A stretch of 64,000 nucleotides of DNA. Source: Verrucomicrobiota bacterium (lineage in GTDB: Bacteria > Verrucomicrobiota > Verrucomicrobiia > Limisphaerales > PALSA-1396). The stretch spans positions 123,086-187,085 of the forward strand of contig JACQFP010000006.1 in the NCBI GenBank assembly GCA_016200005.1, given 5' to 3'. Position 1 is the first letter of the stretch, and every line of letters starts with the position of its first letter. The notes beneath the pieces are model-generated. The model worked only from the letters and a program-made list of their open reading frames with translations, had not been told where the DNA came from and made no database searches. The translations under genes were made by a program, and so were the position numbers. Positions 51,837 to 61,377 of this stretch are shown here, in pieces.

Positions 51837-53276
51837 ATGAACGCCTCATCTCACATGCCAACCACGGAGGAAATCCTGGCGCTCGCGCAGTCGCTTCGGC
51901 GGGAGTTCGGAGCCGATTTTCACGAACGCGTAGTCCAGGCCATCTACGCCGATGCCGCCCGCATCGCCGGTCGCGCCATCACCGACGCGGGCCAGAAGCC
52001 ACGCTTCAACTGGTACCGGGCCATCGATCGCCTCGTAACCAGCCGGGTCTTCGGTTTCCCGGTGATGATGTTGCTCTTCGCGCTGGTGTTTTGGATCACC
52101 ATCAGCGGCGCCAACATTCCGTCCCGTTGGATTTCCGCGTTGCTCATCGACACGATCTATCCGGCGCTGCGCGACGGCGCGGCCAGTCTGGGTCTGCCAT
52201 GGTGGCTGCGCGGCGTGGTTATCGACGGGATGTATCTGGCCACGGCCTGGGTGGTGAGCGTGATGTTGCCGCCGATGGCAATCTTCTTTCCTTTGTTCAC
52301 CTTACTGGAGGATTTCGGCTATCTGCCCCGCGTTGCGTTCAATCTGGATAATCTTTTCAAGAAGGCCGGCGCGCACGGCAAGCAATCATTGAGCATGATG
52401 ATGGGCTACGGGTGCAACGCGGCGGGCGTGATTGCCACTAGCATCATCGACAGCCCGCGCGAGCGGCTCATTGCGATCCTCACGAACAACTTCGCGCTCT
52501 GCAACGGGCGCTGGCCTACACAGATATTGATTGCGACCCTGTTCATTGGCTCGCTGGTGCCGGCGCATTGGGCCGGCATGATCTCAGCCAGCGCTGTGAT
52601 GTCCGTCACGCTGCTCGGAATCCTGCTCACCTTCGTGGTGTCGTGGGCCTTGTCCCGGACAATCCTGAAAGGCCAGGTCTCCACCTTCAGCCTGGAACTG
52701 CCGCCCTACCGGCCGCCACGAGTCTGGCAGACGCTCTACACTTCGCTGATCGACCGCACGATCTTTGTGTTGTGGCGGGCAGTCGTCTTCGCGTTGCCCG
52801 CGGGCGCGGTCATCTGGCTCAGCGCGAATGTTCAAATCAGCGGCGCGAGCATCGCTGAGCATCTGGTTCACTTCCTGAACCCGCCAGGACTTTTGATCGG
52901 GCTGAACGGCGTCATCTTGCTGGCTTACATCGTGGCGATTCCAGCCAACGAGATCGTAATTCCCACGGTCCTGATGTTGACCGTGCTGATGACCGGCAGG
53001 AGCGATGTTGGCCAGGGCGCTGGGGTGATGTTTGAACTGCAATCGCACGGCGCGCTGCTTTCCCTGCTGCACGGCGGCGGGTGGACCTTGCTGACCGCTG
53101 TAAATCTGATGCTCTTCAGCCTGATTCACAACCCTTGCAGCACGACCATCTACACCATCTATAAGGAGACTGGCAGCGCCCGCTGGACAGTCTTGGCCGC
53201 GCTGTTGCCTTTGGCGCTCGGATTCCTGGCAACGTTCGCCGTGGCGCAGGTGTGGCGGCTATGGAGCACAACATGA
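51837..53276 (+). CDS. feoB: FeoB membrane domain protein (split FeoB, C-terminal half)
   Basis: A 479-residue membrane protein with two nucleoside-recognition (Gate) domains and a FeoB C-terminal segment. It starts with the second part of the GDI-like helical region ([20 protein letters not shown]). Typical FeoB elements are [29 protein letters not shown]-like [34 protein letters not shown] and [20 protein letters not shown]. About eleven helices are predicted. It should join the separate G protein encoded just upstream to form the Fe2+ channel. Confidence 0.93.
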   Translation: MNASSHMPTTEEILALAQSLRREFGADFHERVVQAIYADAARIAGRAITDAGQKPRFNWYRAIDRLVTSRVFGFPVMMLLFALVFWITISGANIPSRWISALLIDTIYPALRDGAASLGLPWWLRGVVIDGMYLATAWVVSVMLPPMAIFFPLFTLLEDFGYLPRVAFNLDNLFKKAGAHGKQSLSMMMGYGCNAAGVIATSIIDSPRERLIAILTNNFALCNGRWPTQILIATLFIGSLVPAHWAGMISASAVMSVTLLGILLTFVVSWALSRTILKGQVSTFSLELPPYRPPRVWQTLYTSLIDRTIFVLWRAVVFALPAGAVIWLSANVQISGASIAEHLVHFLNPPGLLIGLNGVILLAYIVAIPANEIVIPTVLMLTVLMTGRSDVGQGAGVMFELQSHGALLSLLHGGGWTLLTAVNLMLFSLIHNPCSTTIYTIYKETGSARWTVLAALLPLALGFLATFAVAQVWRLWSTT

Positions 53277-53280
53277 CCTG

Positions 53281-53679
53281 ATGAAACTGGACGCAAACAA
53301 AACCGAGAGCCGCTGGGAACACTTCCATCACGGGGCTGACATCGGCGTGCGCGCTTTCGGGCCGACTAAGGCAGCAGCCTTTGTGCAGTCAGCGATGGCG
53401 TTAACGGCGGTGATTACCCAACCGAGCATGGTCCATCCGCGGGAGGTTGTAAACGTCGCTTTCACCGCCCCCGACGACGAACCGTTATTAGTGGATTGGT
53501 TGAACGCCCTGATTTTTGAAATGGCGATACGGAAAATGTTGTTTGGCAGTTTTGAAGTGAGCTTGTCGGCTGGGCGGCTTGAGGCGAAAGTATGGGGCAA
53601 AACGGGAGATCTGCCGCGCCGATCTGCGCGCTGTCTCCCTTGTCGTTCCCATCCTGCTCCTGAAATTTCAACTTCTTGA
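53281..53679 (+). CDS. Archease-like protein, C-terminally truncated (copy 1)
   Basis: A 132-residue frame. Residues 8-108 match archease: WEHFHHGADIGVRAFGPTKA, LLVDWLNALIFEMAIRKMLF and GRLEAKVWGK. After that the sequence goes off into SARCLPCRSHPAPEISTS, unrelated to the family, so the conserved C-terminal strand region present in the second copy (GATCTELRVHVTDDAGWVAQ) is missing. The second copy at 54773 is complete. The truncation removes expected metal-binding residues, so this copy is probably inactive. Confidence 0.75.
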   Translation: MKLDANKTESRWEHFHHGADIGVRAFGPTKAAAFVQSAMALTAVITQPSMVHPREVVNVAFTAPDDEPLLVDWLNALIFEMAIRKMLFGSFEVSLSAGRLEAKVWGKTGDLPRRSARCLPCRSHPAPEISTS

Positions 53680-53683
53680 TCCC

Positions 53684-54631
53684 ATGAAGACTCGATTTGC
53701 TTTCTCTCCTTCGCCAGTTCTTTTCGCCTTGTGTGTGCTGATGATTCGCGCGTCCGCCCTCGCGGACACAACCAACTGCCTGACACCGCCTGCTGGTTTG
53801 GTCGGTTGGTGGACGGGTGACGGCAACGCGAACGACTTGAGCACCTACAACCACGGGACGACCAATGGCGGGGTCACCTTCGTGCCGGGCAAAGTTAATC
53901 TCGCGTTCCATTTCGATGGAACGACCGGTTACGTACTCGTGCCGGACAGTCCCAATCTTGATTTACGCTCCGGCGCGACGTTGGGAGGTTGGATCAAGCT
54001 GAGTGAACTACCTTCCGAGGCCGGACACTTCATGCACGTTGTGGGGAAGTCGCAAAGCGGAAATGATCTCTATCTTCAGGTCGAAACAGACAATCGCGTT
54101 TGGTTCTACGTTGGTCCCGGAGTCGCCGTCGATTCAACGAGCGTGTTGCAAACCGGCGTGTGGTATTTGGTGACGGCGACCTATCATGCAGCCAATCGGT
54201 TGGAGTTGTACGTGAATGGCGTGCTCGAGGGAACCATTACGTTCCCGTTTGTGCGGTCCGTGAATCCCAATCCGCTGTCCATCGGCTGGAACACGATCTT
54301 CGGCGGACGATTTTTCTCCGGGAGCATCGACGAGGTGGAGGTTTATGAGCGCGCGCTTTCCGAAACGGAAATCCAGGCGATCTACAATGCCGGCAGCGCC
54401 GGCAAGTGCCGCCCGCCGACTTCGCCAGTGTCGATTTACAGGGCCGTGGTGATTGGCTGGGCCACCGAGACGAACCGGCAATATCAGTTACAATGGACGT
54501 CGCAGTTCATCACCAACGGCTGGATGAATTTCGGCGCGCCGATTTCGGGCACCGGCTCGAACGTTTACTTCTTCGACTCTACGCGCGGCCGGGAGAAGTG
54601 TTTCTACCGAGTCTTAAACCTGTCTCAGTGA
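53684..54631 (+). CDS. Secreted LamG-domain protein
   Basis: A 315-residue protein with a signal peptide (MKTRFAFSPSPVLFALCVLM, cleavage likely near ALADT). A LamG/concanavalin A-like domain follows (about 40-245): GLVGWWTGDGNANDLS, NLAFHFDGTTGYVLVPDSP, GATLGGWIKLSE and SIGWNTIFGGRFFSGSIDEV. The final 70 residues (VIGWATETNRQYQLQWTSQF to GREKCFYRVLNLSQ) form a beta-rich domain seen at the end of many Verrucomicrobia secreted proteins. It lies between two archease copies. Carbohydrate or cell-surface binding is likely. Confidence 0.85.
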   Translation: MKTRFAFSPSPVLFALCVLMIRASALADTTNCLTPPAGLVGWWTGDGNANDLSTYNHGTTNGGVTFVPGKVNLAFHFDGTTGYVLVPDSPNLDLRSGATLGGWIKLSELPSEAGHFMHVVGKSQSGNDLYLQVETDNRVWFYVGPGVAVDSTSVLQTGVWYLVTATYHAANRLELYVNGVLEGTITFPFVRSVNPNPLSIGWNTIFGGRFFSGSIDEVEVYERALSETEIQAIYNAGSAGKCRPPTSPVSIYRAVVIGWATETNRQYQLQWTSQFITNGWMNFGAPISGTGSNVYFFDSTRGREKCFYRVLNLSQ

Positions 54632-54772
54632 AACACTAGAATCTCAACACCAAACCAGAACGACAAACGTATTAACCAAAAATAAAACACTGCACTTCCA
54701 TGAAAACCCCAATTGCCTCCGCTCGATTTCCCGTCGCGCAAATGTGGCAGTTATTGCATGCGGTGTGAGTAC

Positions 54773-55213
54773 ATGAACTCGGACGCAAACATGATGCAGG
54801 AACGCTGGGAACATTTTCGTCACGGTGCCGACATTGGCGTGCGCGGTTTCGGGCCGACGAAGGCAGCAGCGTTTGTGCAGGCGGCGATAGCGCTGACGGC
54901 GGTGATCACTGAGCCAAGCGCGGTCCATCCGCAGGAAGTCGTGAATGTTGCTTGCATGGCCCCCGATGACGAACTGCTGTTGGTGGATTGGTTGAACGCC
55001 CTGATTTACGAAATGGCGATACGGAAAATGTTGTTTGGCAGATTTGAAGTGGACTTATCACCGGGGCGGCTGAAGGCGAAGGCATGGGGCGAAACAATAG
55101 ATGTGCCGCGCCATCAGCCAACGGTCGAAATCAAAGGCGCGACTTGCACCGAACTTCGCGTTCACGTCACGGACGACGCCGGTTGGGTTGCGCAATGTGT
55201 GGTGGATGTTTAA
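54773..55213 (+). CDS. Archease (copy 2, complete)
   Basis: A 146-residue archease, the cofactor that helps RtcB reach full activity and turnover in RNA ligation. Conserved parts are WEHFRHGADIGVRGFGPTKA, LLVDWLNALIYEMAIRKMLF and the end KGATCTELRVHVTDDAGWVA. The N-terminal conserved Asp is in HGADIGV and the C-terminal Asp in the final strand (CVVDV). The start may be 54773 or 54791. rtcB begins 13 bases after its stop, so the pair forms an operon. Confidence 0.9.
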   Translation: MNSDANMMQERWEHFRHGADIGVRGFGPTKAAAFVQAAIALTAVITEPSAVHPQEVVNVACMAPDDELLLVDWLNALIYEMAIRKMLFGRFEVDLSPGRLKAKAWGETIDVPRHQPTVEIKGATCTELRVHVTDDAGWVAQCVVDV

Positions 55214-55226
55214 CCAATTCGATTCT

Positions 55227-56657
55227 ATGAACACTTCAAATTTTACCCGTCAATCCGAATTCGCCTGGCGCATGGAACCAACGGGAAAGATGCGCGTGCC
55301 GGTCGTCATCTATGCAAGTGAGCCGCTCATCGCCGACATGGACGACAAGGTTTATGAGCAAGCCGTCAACGTGGCGATGCTCCCCGGAATTCAGAAGGCG
55401 TCGTTCGTCATGCCGGACGCGCATTGGGGCTACGGGTTTCCCGTGGGCGGTGTTGCTGCGTTCGACGCCGATGAGGGAGGCATCGTGTCCGCTGGCGGGG
55501 TGGGGTTCGACATCTCGTGCGGCGTGCGGACGATCTTGACCGGCCTGACGCGGAAGGACATCGAGCCAGTCAAGAAGGCGTTGGCTGACTCGCTCTCGCG
55601 ACAAATTCCCGCGGGCGTCGGCAGCACTGGGCAGGTGCATCTGGAGCGGCCGGACATGGACGCGATGTTACGTGGCGGCGCGAAGTGGGCGGTAGAGCGC
55701 GGTTTCGGCTTCCTCGAAGACCTTGATTGCATTGAGGAACGCGGTTGCATGAAAGGTGCGGAGCCGGAGCACGTTTCCGAGCAAGCCAAACGTCGTCAGA
55801 AAGACGAAATGGGCACGCTCGGCTCGGGCAACCATTACCTCGAAGTGCAGGAGGTGACTCGCGTTGACGACGAGCGCATCGCGGATCTGTATGGCGTGAG
55901 GCAAGGCGAGGTGGTCGTGACGATTCACTGCGGCTCGCGTGGCTTGGGCCATCAAATCGGCACCGACTATCTCAAGGAGATGGTGATGTCCGCTGCGCAT
56001 TACGGACTCGACCTGCCCGACCGCGAACTCGCCTCCGCACCGATCAACTCGCCGACGGGCGAAAAATACCTGGGTGCAATGCGCGCCGGCATCAACTGCG
56101 CGCTGGCCAACCGGCAAATTCTCACGCACCTCGCGCGGAAAGTTTTTGCGCATCACTTCCCGCAGGCGAAGCTCAAGCTTCTTTACGACGTCTCCCACAA
56201 CACCTGCAAAGTCGAAGAGCACTACCTGGCCAACCAACCGCGCCAGCTCTACGTCCATCGCAAGGGCGCCACGCGTGCCTTCGGTCCTGGTCATCCTGAT
56301 CTCCCGCCCGATTTACGAGAAGCCGGTCAGCCCGTTCTCATCGGCGGCAGCATGGGAACGTGCTCATACATTCTCGCGGGCACAACCGAAAGCGAATACG
56401 AAGCGTTCAGTTCCGCTGTTCACGGCGCGGGTCGCGCGATGAGCCGTCATCAAGCCACGCGCACATGGCAAGGCCGCCAGGTCATCGACGAACTGGCTGG
56501 CCGCGGCATCTTGATTCGCAGCCCGTCCGCGCGCGGCGTTGCCGAGGAGGCTCCCGGTGCATACAAAGACGTGAGCGCCGTGGTTGAAGCCGCCGACCAT
56601 GCTCACCTGGCCAGAACGGTGGCCAAACTCGAACCCCTCATTTGTGTGAAAGGCTGA
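55227..56657 (+). CDS. rtcB: RNA-splicing ligase RtcB
   Basis: A 476-residue GTP- and Mn2+-dependent RNA ligase joining 2',3'-cyclic phosphate or 3'-phosphate ends to 5'-OH ends. Signature parts are PDAHWGYGFPVGGVAAFD, GGVGFDISCGVRT (metal Cys), GTLGSGNHYLEVQ, VTIHCGSRGLGHQIG, DVSHNTCKVEEH and the guanylylated His in VHGAGRAMSRHQA. The start is ATG 55227; an in-frame ATG 18 bases upstream overlaps the archease stop. With archease it should form an RNA repair or tRNA repair unit. Confidence 0.95.
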   Translation: MNTSNFTRQSEFAWRMEPTGKMRVPVVIYASEPLIADMDDKVYEQAVNVAMLPGIQKASFVMPDAHWGYGFPVGGVAAFDADEGGIVSAGGVGFDISCGVRTILTGLTRKDIEPVKKALADSLSRQIPAGVGSTGQVHLERPDMDAMLRGGAKWAVERGFGFLEDLDCIEERGCMKGAEPEHVSEQAKRRQKDEMGTLGSGNHYLEVQEVTRVDDERIADLYGVRQGEVVVTIHCGSRGLGHQIGTDYLKEMVMSAAHYGLDLPDRELASAPINSPTGEKYLGAMRAGINCALANRQILTHLARKVFAHHFPQAKLKLLYDVSHNTCKVEEHYLANQPRQLYVHRKGATRAFGPGHPDLPPDLREAGQPVLIGGSMGTCSYILAGTTESEYEAFSSAVHGAGRAMSRHQATRTWQGRQVIDELAGRGILIRSPSARGVAEEAPGAYKDVSAVVEAADHAHLARTVAKLEPLICVKG

Positions 56658-56660
56658 ATT

Positions 56661-59078
56661 ATGCGTATTCTCTTCGTGACTCTTCTCGGTGTTTCGGCCC
56701 TCACGACCTCACAGGCCGCCGTCATCAACTGGACCAACACCGGCAATGGCAACTGGAGCGTGTCGGCCAATTGGAATCCGAACCAGGTGCCGTCCACCAA
56801 CGACACCGCCGTCATCACCCACGCCGGCACTTATACTGTCACCTTGAACCTCAACCCCACTATCGCCGGCCTCGTGGTCGGCGGCGAGAGCGGTACGCAG
56901 ACACTGAACATGGCCGAACAGACCCTCACGTTGAACGGCAGTGGGACGGTCGGCACGCACGGCGTGTTCACCTTCTTGAACAGCAACAGCACACTGATCG
57001 GAACAAACCACATAACTCTGGGAGGAATCTTGAATTGGGGCGGCGGCACCATCAACACGAACGCCGCGGTGACTATTGCCACGGGCGGCCAGATGAAGAT
57101 CGCCAGCGGCGCCAATTTTGCAAAGTATCTGTATGGCTGTCTCACCAACCACGGCACGATCACCTGGCAACTCTACGGCGGCCTGCGCATTGGCGGCGTG
57201 TTGCACAACGCAGGACTTTTCGACGCGAAGGCGGACCTCGCCCTGTACCGGACGGGCAACGGTGTGATCATCAACGACGGCGTCTTCCGCAAGTCCGCCG
57301 GCACCGGGACGCTCGATTGCCAGGTGCCACTGATCAACAACGGCACAGTGGACACGCAGACGGGTCAGCTCACGCTGGCGGACGGTTCCGTGTTCAACTC
57401 CGGCTGCGCCTTCATCGGCGCGGGGGGAACCCGGCTGGACTCCGGCACGAACACAATTAGCGGCAGCGTCCATTCCGAAAATCTGTCTCTGCTCTATGGC
57501 GCGACGCTGACCGGCACCGGCAGTCTCAGCGGAACGCTGACCTGGGGCGGCGGAAACATTGGCCCGGACGCAGCGATCACCGTGGCCACCAACGGCAACC
57601 TGCTCATCGCCAGCGCCGCCAATTATGTGAAGAACGTTTACGGCCGATTGACCAATGCCGGCACGATCACCTGGCAACCGCACAGCGGTTTGTTCATCGG
57701 AGGAGTGCTCCACAACCTGCCCGGCGCGCTCTTCGACGCTCAACTCGACGGAACGATCAGTCAGGGCGGCGGCGGACTGATCATCAACGAGGGCGTGTTC
57801 CGCAAGTCGGTGGGCGCCGGCACGGTGAGTTGCGGGGTGCCCGTGATCAATAGCGGCACGGTGGACACCCAACTGGGTACGGTCGTGTTGAGTGACGGCT
57901 CGACGTTCAACGCAGGCAGCGCGTTCACTGGCTCGGGGACGACCCGCCTCGATTCCGGTACGAACTCGATCAACGGCGCCATCTATTCCGAAAACCTGGC
58001 GCTGCTTTATGACGCGACCCTGACCGGCGTCGGCAGCTTCAGCGGCACGCTGACCTGGGGCGGCGGAAACATTGGCCCGGACGCCGCGATCACCGTGGCC
58101 ACCAACGGCAACCTGCTCATCGCCAGCGCTGCCAATTATGTGAAGAACGTTTATGGCCGTTTGACGAATGCCGGGACGATCACCTGGCAACCGCACAGCG
58201 GCTTGCTCATCGGAGGAGTGCTCCACAACCTGCCCGGCGCGCTCTTCGACGCCCAGTTTGATGGACCAATCTATCTAAGCGGCGTCGGAGCGATCGTCAA
58301 CGACGGCACATTCCAAAAGTCGGCAGGTGCTGGCAGCGTGACCTGCGACGCGCCTTTCATCAACAACGGCTCGGTGAAGGTTTCCTCCGGCACGCTTGAT
58401 TTCGAAGGCGCTTACACGAATCCGGTCGGGACAGTTCTGCTCGCCGGCGGAACCTTTCGAACGATCGTGCCGCTCTGGCTGTCGGGCGGCCTGTTGACCG
58501 GCTGGGGCACCGTTAGCAACGACGTGACCAACGGCGCCTGCATCCGGCCCTCGCCCTCGAACGGCGTACTCACGATCAACGGCAAGTGCGAGCAATTGCT
58601 CGGTGGCCGAATGGAATTCGAATTGGCCGGCAACCTCCCCGGCACAAACCAGAGCCGCTTGAACATCACCGGCGCCGCTACGTTGCGCGGCACGGTGGGC
58701 GTGCGCTGGGGCGAAGGCTACGTGCCATCGCCGGGCACGAACTTCCCGGTGCTCACCTTCGCCTCGCGCCAAGGCGAGTTCTGTTGCTTCGACAACTTTC
58801 TCCTCCTCGGCCAGGGTCGCCGCCTGACCCCGATTTACAACGCCACGAGTCTGACCTTTGCCACCGTCGCCGCGCCCGAGCCGACGGAAGTCCCATTGCG
58901 CGTGGCCGTGGACAGCGGCGCGCTCGTCTGCTGGCCCGTGGAATTCCCCGGCTACGACCTCTACTGGAACACCAACCTCAGCGTGACGAACTGGACATTG
59001 CTGCCCGGTGTCACGAATCGGTACCTTGAATTGCCGCCGCTGGCGCGGGAGAAATTCTTTTGGCTGTCGAAACCGTGA
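56661..59078 (+). CDS. Large secreted beta-repeat protein
   Basis: A 805-residue protein with a signal peptide (MRILFVTLLGVSALTTSQA). The body (about 20-640) consists of beta-helix-type repeats with a 171-residue period. One unit contains LTWGGGNIGPDAAITVATNG, SAANYVKNVYGRLTNAGTIT and DTQ..TLADGS-type parts; the first unit is more diverged. The C-terminus (about 640-805) has a domain LAGNLPGTNQSRLNITGAAT typical of autotransporter-like passenger or PEP-associated folds. No anchor or beta-barrel is seen. It is probably extracellular; binding or structure is inferred. It begins 3 bases after rtcB. Confidence 0.85.
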   Translation: MRILFVTLLGVSALTTSQAAVINWTNTGNGNWSVSANWNPNQVPSTNDTAVITHAGTYTVTLNLNPTIAGLVVGGESGTQTLNMAEQTLTLNGSGTVGTHGVFTFLNSNSTLIGTNHITLGGILNWGGGTINTNAAVTIATGGQMKIASGANFAKYLYGCLTNHGTITWQLYGGLRIGGVLHNAGLFDAKADLALYRTGNGVIINDGVFRKSAGTGTLDCQVPLINNGTVDTQTGQLTLADGSVFNSGCAFIGAGGTRLDSGTNTISGSVHSENLSLLYGATLTGTGSLSGTLTWGGGNIGPDAAITVATNGNLLIASAANYVKNVYGRLTNAGTITWQPHSGLFIGGVLHNLPGALFDAQLDGTISQGGGGLIINEGVFRKSVGAGTVSCGVPVINSGTVDTQLGTVVLSDGSTFNAGSAFTGSGTTRLDSGTNSINGAIYSENLALLYDATLTGVGSFSGTLTWGGGNIGPDAAITVATNGNLLIASAANYVKNVYGRLTNAGTITWQPHSGLLIGGVLHNLPGALFDAQFDGPIYLSGVGAIVNDGTFQKSAGAGSVTCDAPFINNGSVKVSSGTLDFEGAYTNPVGTVLLAGGTFRTIVPLWLSGGLLTGWGTVSNDVTNGACIRPSPSNGVLTINGKCEQLLGGRMEFELAGNLPGTNQSRLNITGAATLRGTVGVRWGEGYVPSPGTNFPVLTFASRQGEFCCFDNFLLLGQGRRLTPIYNATSLTFATVAAPEPTEVPLRVAVDSGALVCWPVEFPGYDLYWNTNLSVTNWTLLPGVTNRYLELPPLAREKFFWLSKP
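57538..58253 (+). repeat. Nearly identical internal repeat copies in the beta-repeat gene
   Basis: Positions 57538-57740 and 58051-58253 are almost identical in DNA, including most third codon positions, at a spacing of 513 bp (171 codons). Other parts of the units are less alike. This suggests recent duplication or gene conversion within the gene. Confidence 0.8.
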
Positions 59079-59152
59079 GTCGGTTATGGTTCTTTGGAAG
59101 ATAATGGAGCAGTTATTCCGTAGGTCATCAGTCAACAAGTCGCAACCTGTTT

Positions 59153-60181
59153 ATGCAAACACAAGAAATGGAAACAACGGCCAGGGCACTCGTGGCTCCG
59201 GGCAAAGGCATTCTCGCGGCGGACGAAAGTCTGCCCACCATCGAGAAACGATTCAAAAACATCGGCGTTCCCGCCACGGAGGAGAACCGACGGGCGTATC
59301 GCGAGATGCTTTTCACCACGCCGAAACTGGGTGACTTCATCAGCGGTGTCATTCTGTTCGATGAAACCCTGCGACAGAAAGCCGCTGACGGAACGCCGCT
59401 GGTCGAGGTGCTTAAACGCCAGGGCATCATTCCCGGCATCAAAGTGGACAAGGGTGCCAAGGCCCTGACCGGGTTTCCCGGAGAGAAAATCACCGAGGGC
59501 CTCGACGGTCTGCGCGACCGGCTCGTAGAGTATGTGCGATTGGGCGCGCGGTTCACGAAGTGGCGCGCGGTCATCGTCATCGGCGCGAGCATTCCCAGCC
59601 GCACTTGTCTCGAGTCCAATGCGCACGGGTTGGCGCGCTTTGCCGCCCTGAGTCAGGAGGCCGGCCTGGTTCCGATTGTGGAGCCAGAAGTCTTGATGGA
59701 TGGCGACCACTCCATCGAACGTCACTTTGAAGTGACCGAAGCGATTTTGAAAGCGGTGTTCCAATCGCTCTTCGAACATCGCGTTCGTCTCGAAGCGATG
59801 CTGCTGAAACCGAACATGGTTTTGGCCGGCAAGGATTGTCCGCAGCAGGCTGGCGTAGCGCAAGTCGCCGAGACGACGTTGCGCTGTATGTTGCGGGCTG
59901 TGCCGGCCGCAGTGCCCGGAATTGTTTTTCTTTCCGGTGGACAAAGCGATGTGCTGGCGACCAAGCATCTCAACGCCCTAAACCAAAACCAGCTTGCAAA
60001 AGCTCCTTGGGAATTGAGCTTTTCTTTCGGTCGCGCGCTGCAAGCGCCAGCCTTGATAACCTGGAGAGGTGAGGCGATGAGCATGAAGGCAGCGCAGGAT
60101 GCCCTGCATCATCGCGCCCGGTGCAACAGCGCAGCTCGCTTTGGAAAATATTCTGAAGAAATGGAACCGCTGGCAGCGTGA
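59153..60181 (+). CDS. Class I fructose-bisphosphate aldolase
   Basis: A 342-residue class I aldolase of the eukaryote-like type that splits fructose-1,6-bisphosphate. The Schiff-base Lys219 is in MLLKPNMVLAGKD. Other motifs are GILAADESLPTIEKRF, FDETLRQKAADGTPLVEVL, VPIVEPEVLMDGDH and GIVFLSGGQSDVLAT. It uses no metal. The start at 59153 is followed by MQTQEMETTARALV. 6-phosphofructokinase is encoded 34 bases downstream, so the two act in successive steps of glycolysis. Confidence 0.96.
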   Translation: MQTQEMETTARALVAPGKGILAADESLPTIEKRFKNIGVPATEENRRAYREMLFTTPKLGDFISGVILFDETLRQKAADGTPLVEVLKRQGIIPGIKVDKGAKALTGFPGEKITEGLDGLRDRLVEYVRLGARFTKWRAVIVIGASIPSRTCLESNAHGLARFAALSQEAGLVPIVEPEVLMDGDHSIERHFEVTEAILKAVFQSLFEHRVRLEAMLLKPNMVLAGKDCPQQAGVAQVAETTLRCMLRAVPAAVPGIVFLSGGQSDVLATKHLNALNQNQLAKAPWELSFSFGRALQAPALITWRGEAMSMKAAQDALHHRARCNSAARFGKYSEEMEPLAA

Positions 60182-60215
60182 GCACCCTTCTAACTGATGT
60201 TTGATCCTCCGACGT

Positions 60216-61196
60216 ATGAATTCCCAACATAAGAAGCTCGCCGTCCTGACCAGCGGCGGCGATGCGCCGGGAATGAACGCCGCCCTGCGCAGCATCGTCC
60301 GGGTGGGGGTCGGTCACGGACTGGAAATTATCGCCATCCGGCGCGGATTCAAAGGGCTTTTGCTGGATGAATTCATGCCGCTCGGCCCTCGCGATGTTTC
60401 CAACATCATTCAGCGTGGCGGCACGATCATCAAAACCGCCCGCTCGGAGGAATTCAAAACGCCGGCTGGTTTGCAGAAGGCAAAGGAGAATCTGGAGCGC
60501 AACAAAATCGAAGGACTGATTCTAATCGGCGGCGATGGCACATTTCGTGGCGGCGGAGAATTGGCAAAAGTTTGGCCGGGCCAAATCATCGGCGTGCCCG
60601 GCACCATCGATAACGACGTCTGGGGCACCGCTTTCACCATCGGCTTCGACACCGCCGTAAACACGGCGATGGAAGGCATCGACAAAATTCGCGACACCGC
60701 CGAGTCGCATGAACGCTTTTTCCTCGTCGAGGTCATGGGCCGACACAGCGGCTTCATCGCGCTCGAAGTCGGCATCGCGTCTGGCGCGGAGGAAATCCTG
60801 ATGCCCGAGCAGCGCTTTGAAATTCGGGAGATTTGCGATCGGCTTTGCCGTGGTCGTGCGCGAGGCAAGGCGAGCAGCATCATGGTGGTGGCGGAAGGCC
60901 AGGAGACTGGTGGTGCCATGAGAATTGCCAAAGAAATGCAGCGGCTCAGCCAAATCGAGTCCCGGGTGGTGATTCTGGGCCATCTTCAACGCGGCGGACA
61001 GCCGACCGCCAAAGACCGCGTACTGGCCACCAAGCTCGGGGCGCACGCCGTCGAAATGTTTATACGAGGCGCAGGCCAGATCATGGTGGGCGAAGTCGGC
61101 GGCCAACTCTGCACGACGCCATTGGAGGAGACATGGACGAAGCGCAAGGAACTCGATCCGTTCCTGCTGACCCTTCATCCACTCTTGTCGTCGTAA
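60216..61196 (+). CDS. pfkA: 6-phosphofructokinase
   Basis: A 326-residue phosphofructokinase. The nucleotide site is LTSGGDAPGMNAALRSIVR, and LIGGDGTFRGG at about 103-113 has Gly rather than Asp at the selector position, so ATP is the expected donor rather than pyrophosphate. The substrate site is GVPGTIDNDVWGT with FTIGFDTAVNT, and the regulatory region has GRHSGFIALEVGIASG. ATG 60216 is preferred over an in-frame start at 60201. It acts directly before the aldolase encoded upstream. Confidence 0.95.
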   Translation: MNSQHKKLAVLTSGGDAPGMNAALRSIVRVGVGHGLEIIAIRRGFKGLLLDEFMPLGPRDVSNIIQRGGTIIKTARSEEFKTPAGLQKAKENLERNKIEGLILIGGDGTFRGGGELAKVWPGQIIGVPGTIDNDVWGTAFTIGFDTAVNTAMEGIDKIRDTAESHERFFLVEVMGRHSGFIALEVGIASGAEEILMPEQRFEIREICDRLCRGRARGKASSIMVVAEGQETGGAMRIAKEMQRLSQIESRVVILGHLQRGGQPTAKDRVLATKLGAHAVEMFIRGAGQIMVGEVGGQLCTTPLEETWTKRKELDPFLLTLHPLLSS

Positions 61197-61377
61197 AGGT
61201 CGTACGCATCAAGGTATTCAACCCACCGAAGTCTAAGGACACTGCCAAAGAGATCACCAAAGGTCTCCGCGACGTTTCATGCAAAAAACGGTGATTCTTT
61301 CCCAAGAATTGGAGAGTCGAAGTGCTTGGTTAGCCTGAGTTTGAAGATGATTCGACATTGCACCCAAACGGACGTGT

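Noticed and set aside
56709-58226. 505-codon - strand frame opposite the beta-repeat gene
   Set aside because: The sense strand has a signal peptide and regular repeats; the antisense frame merely copies the repeat.
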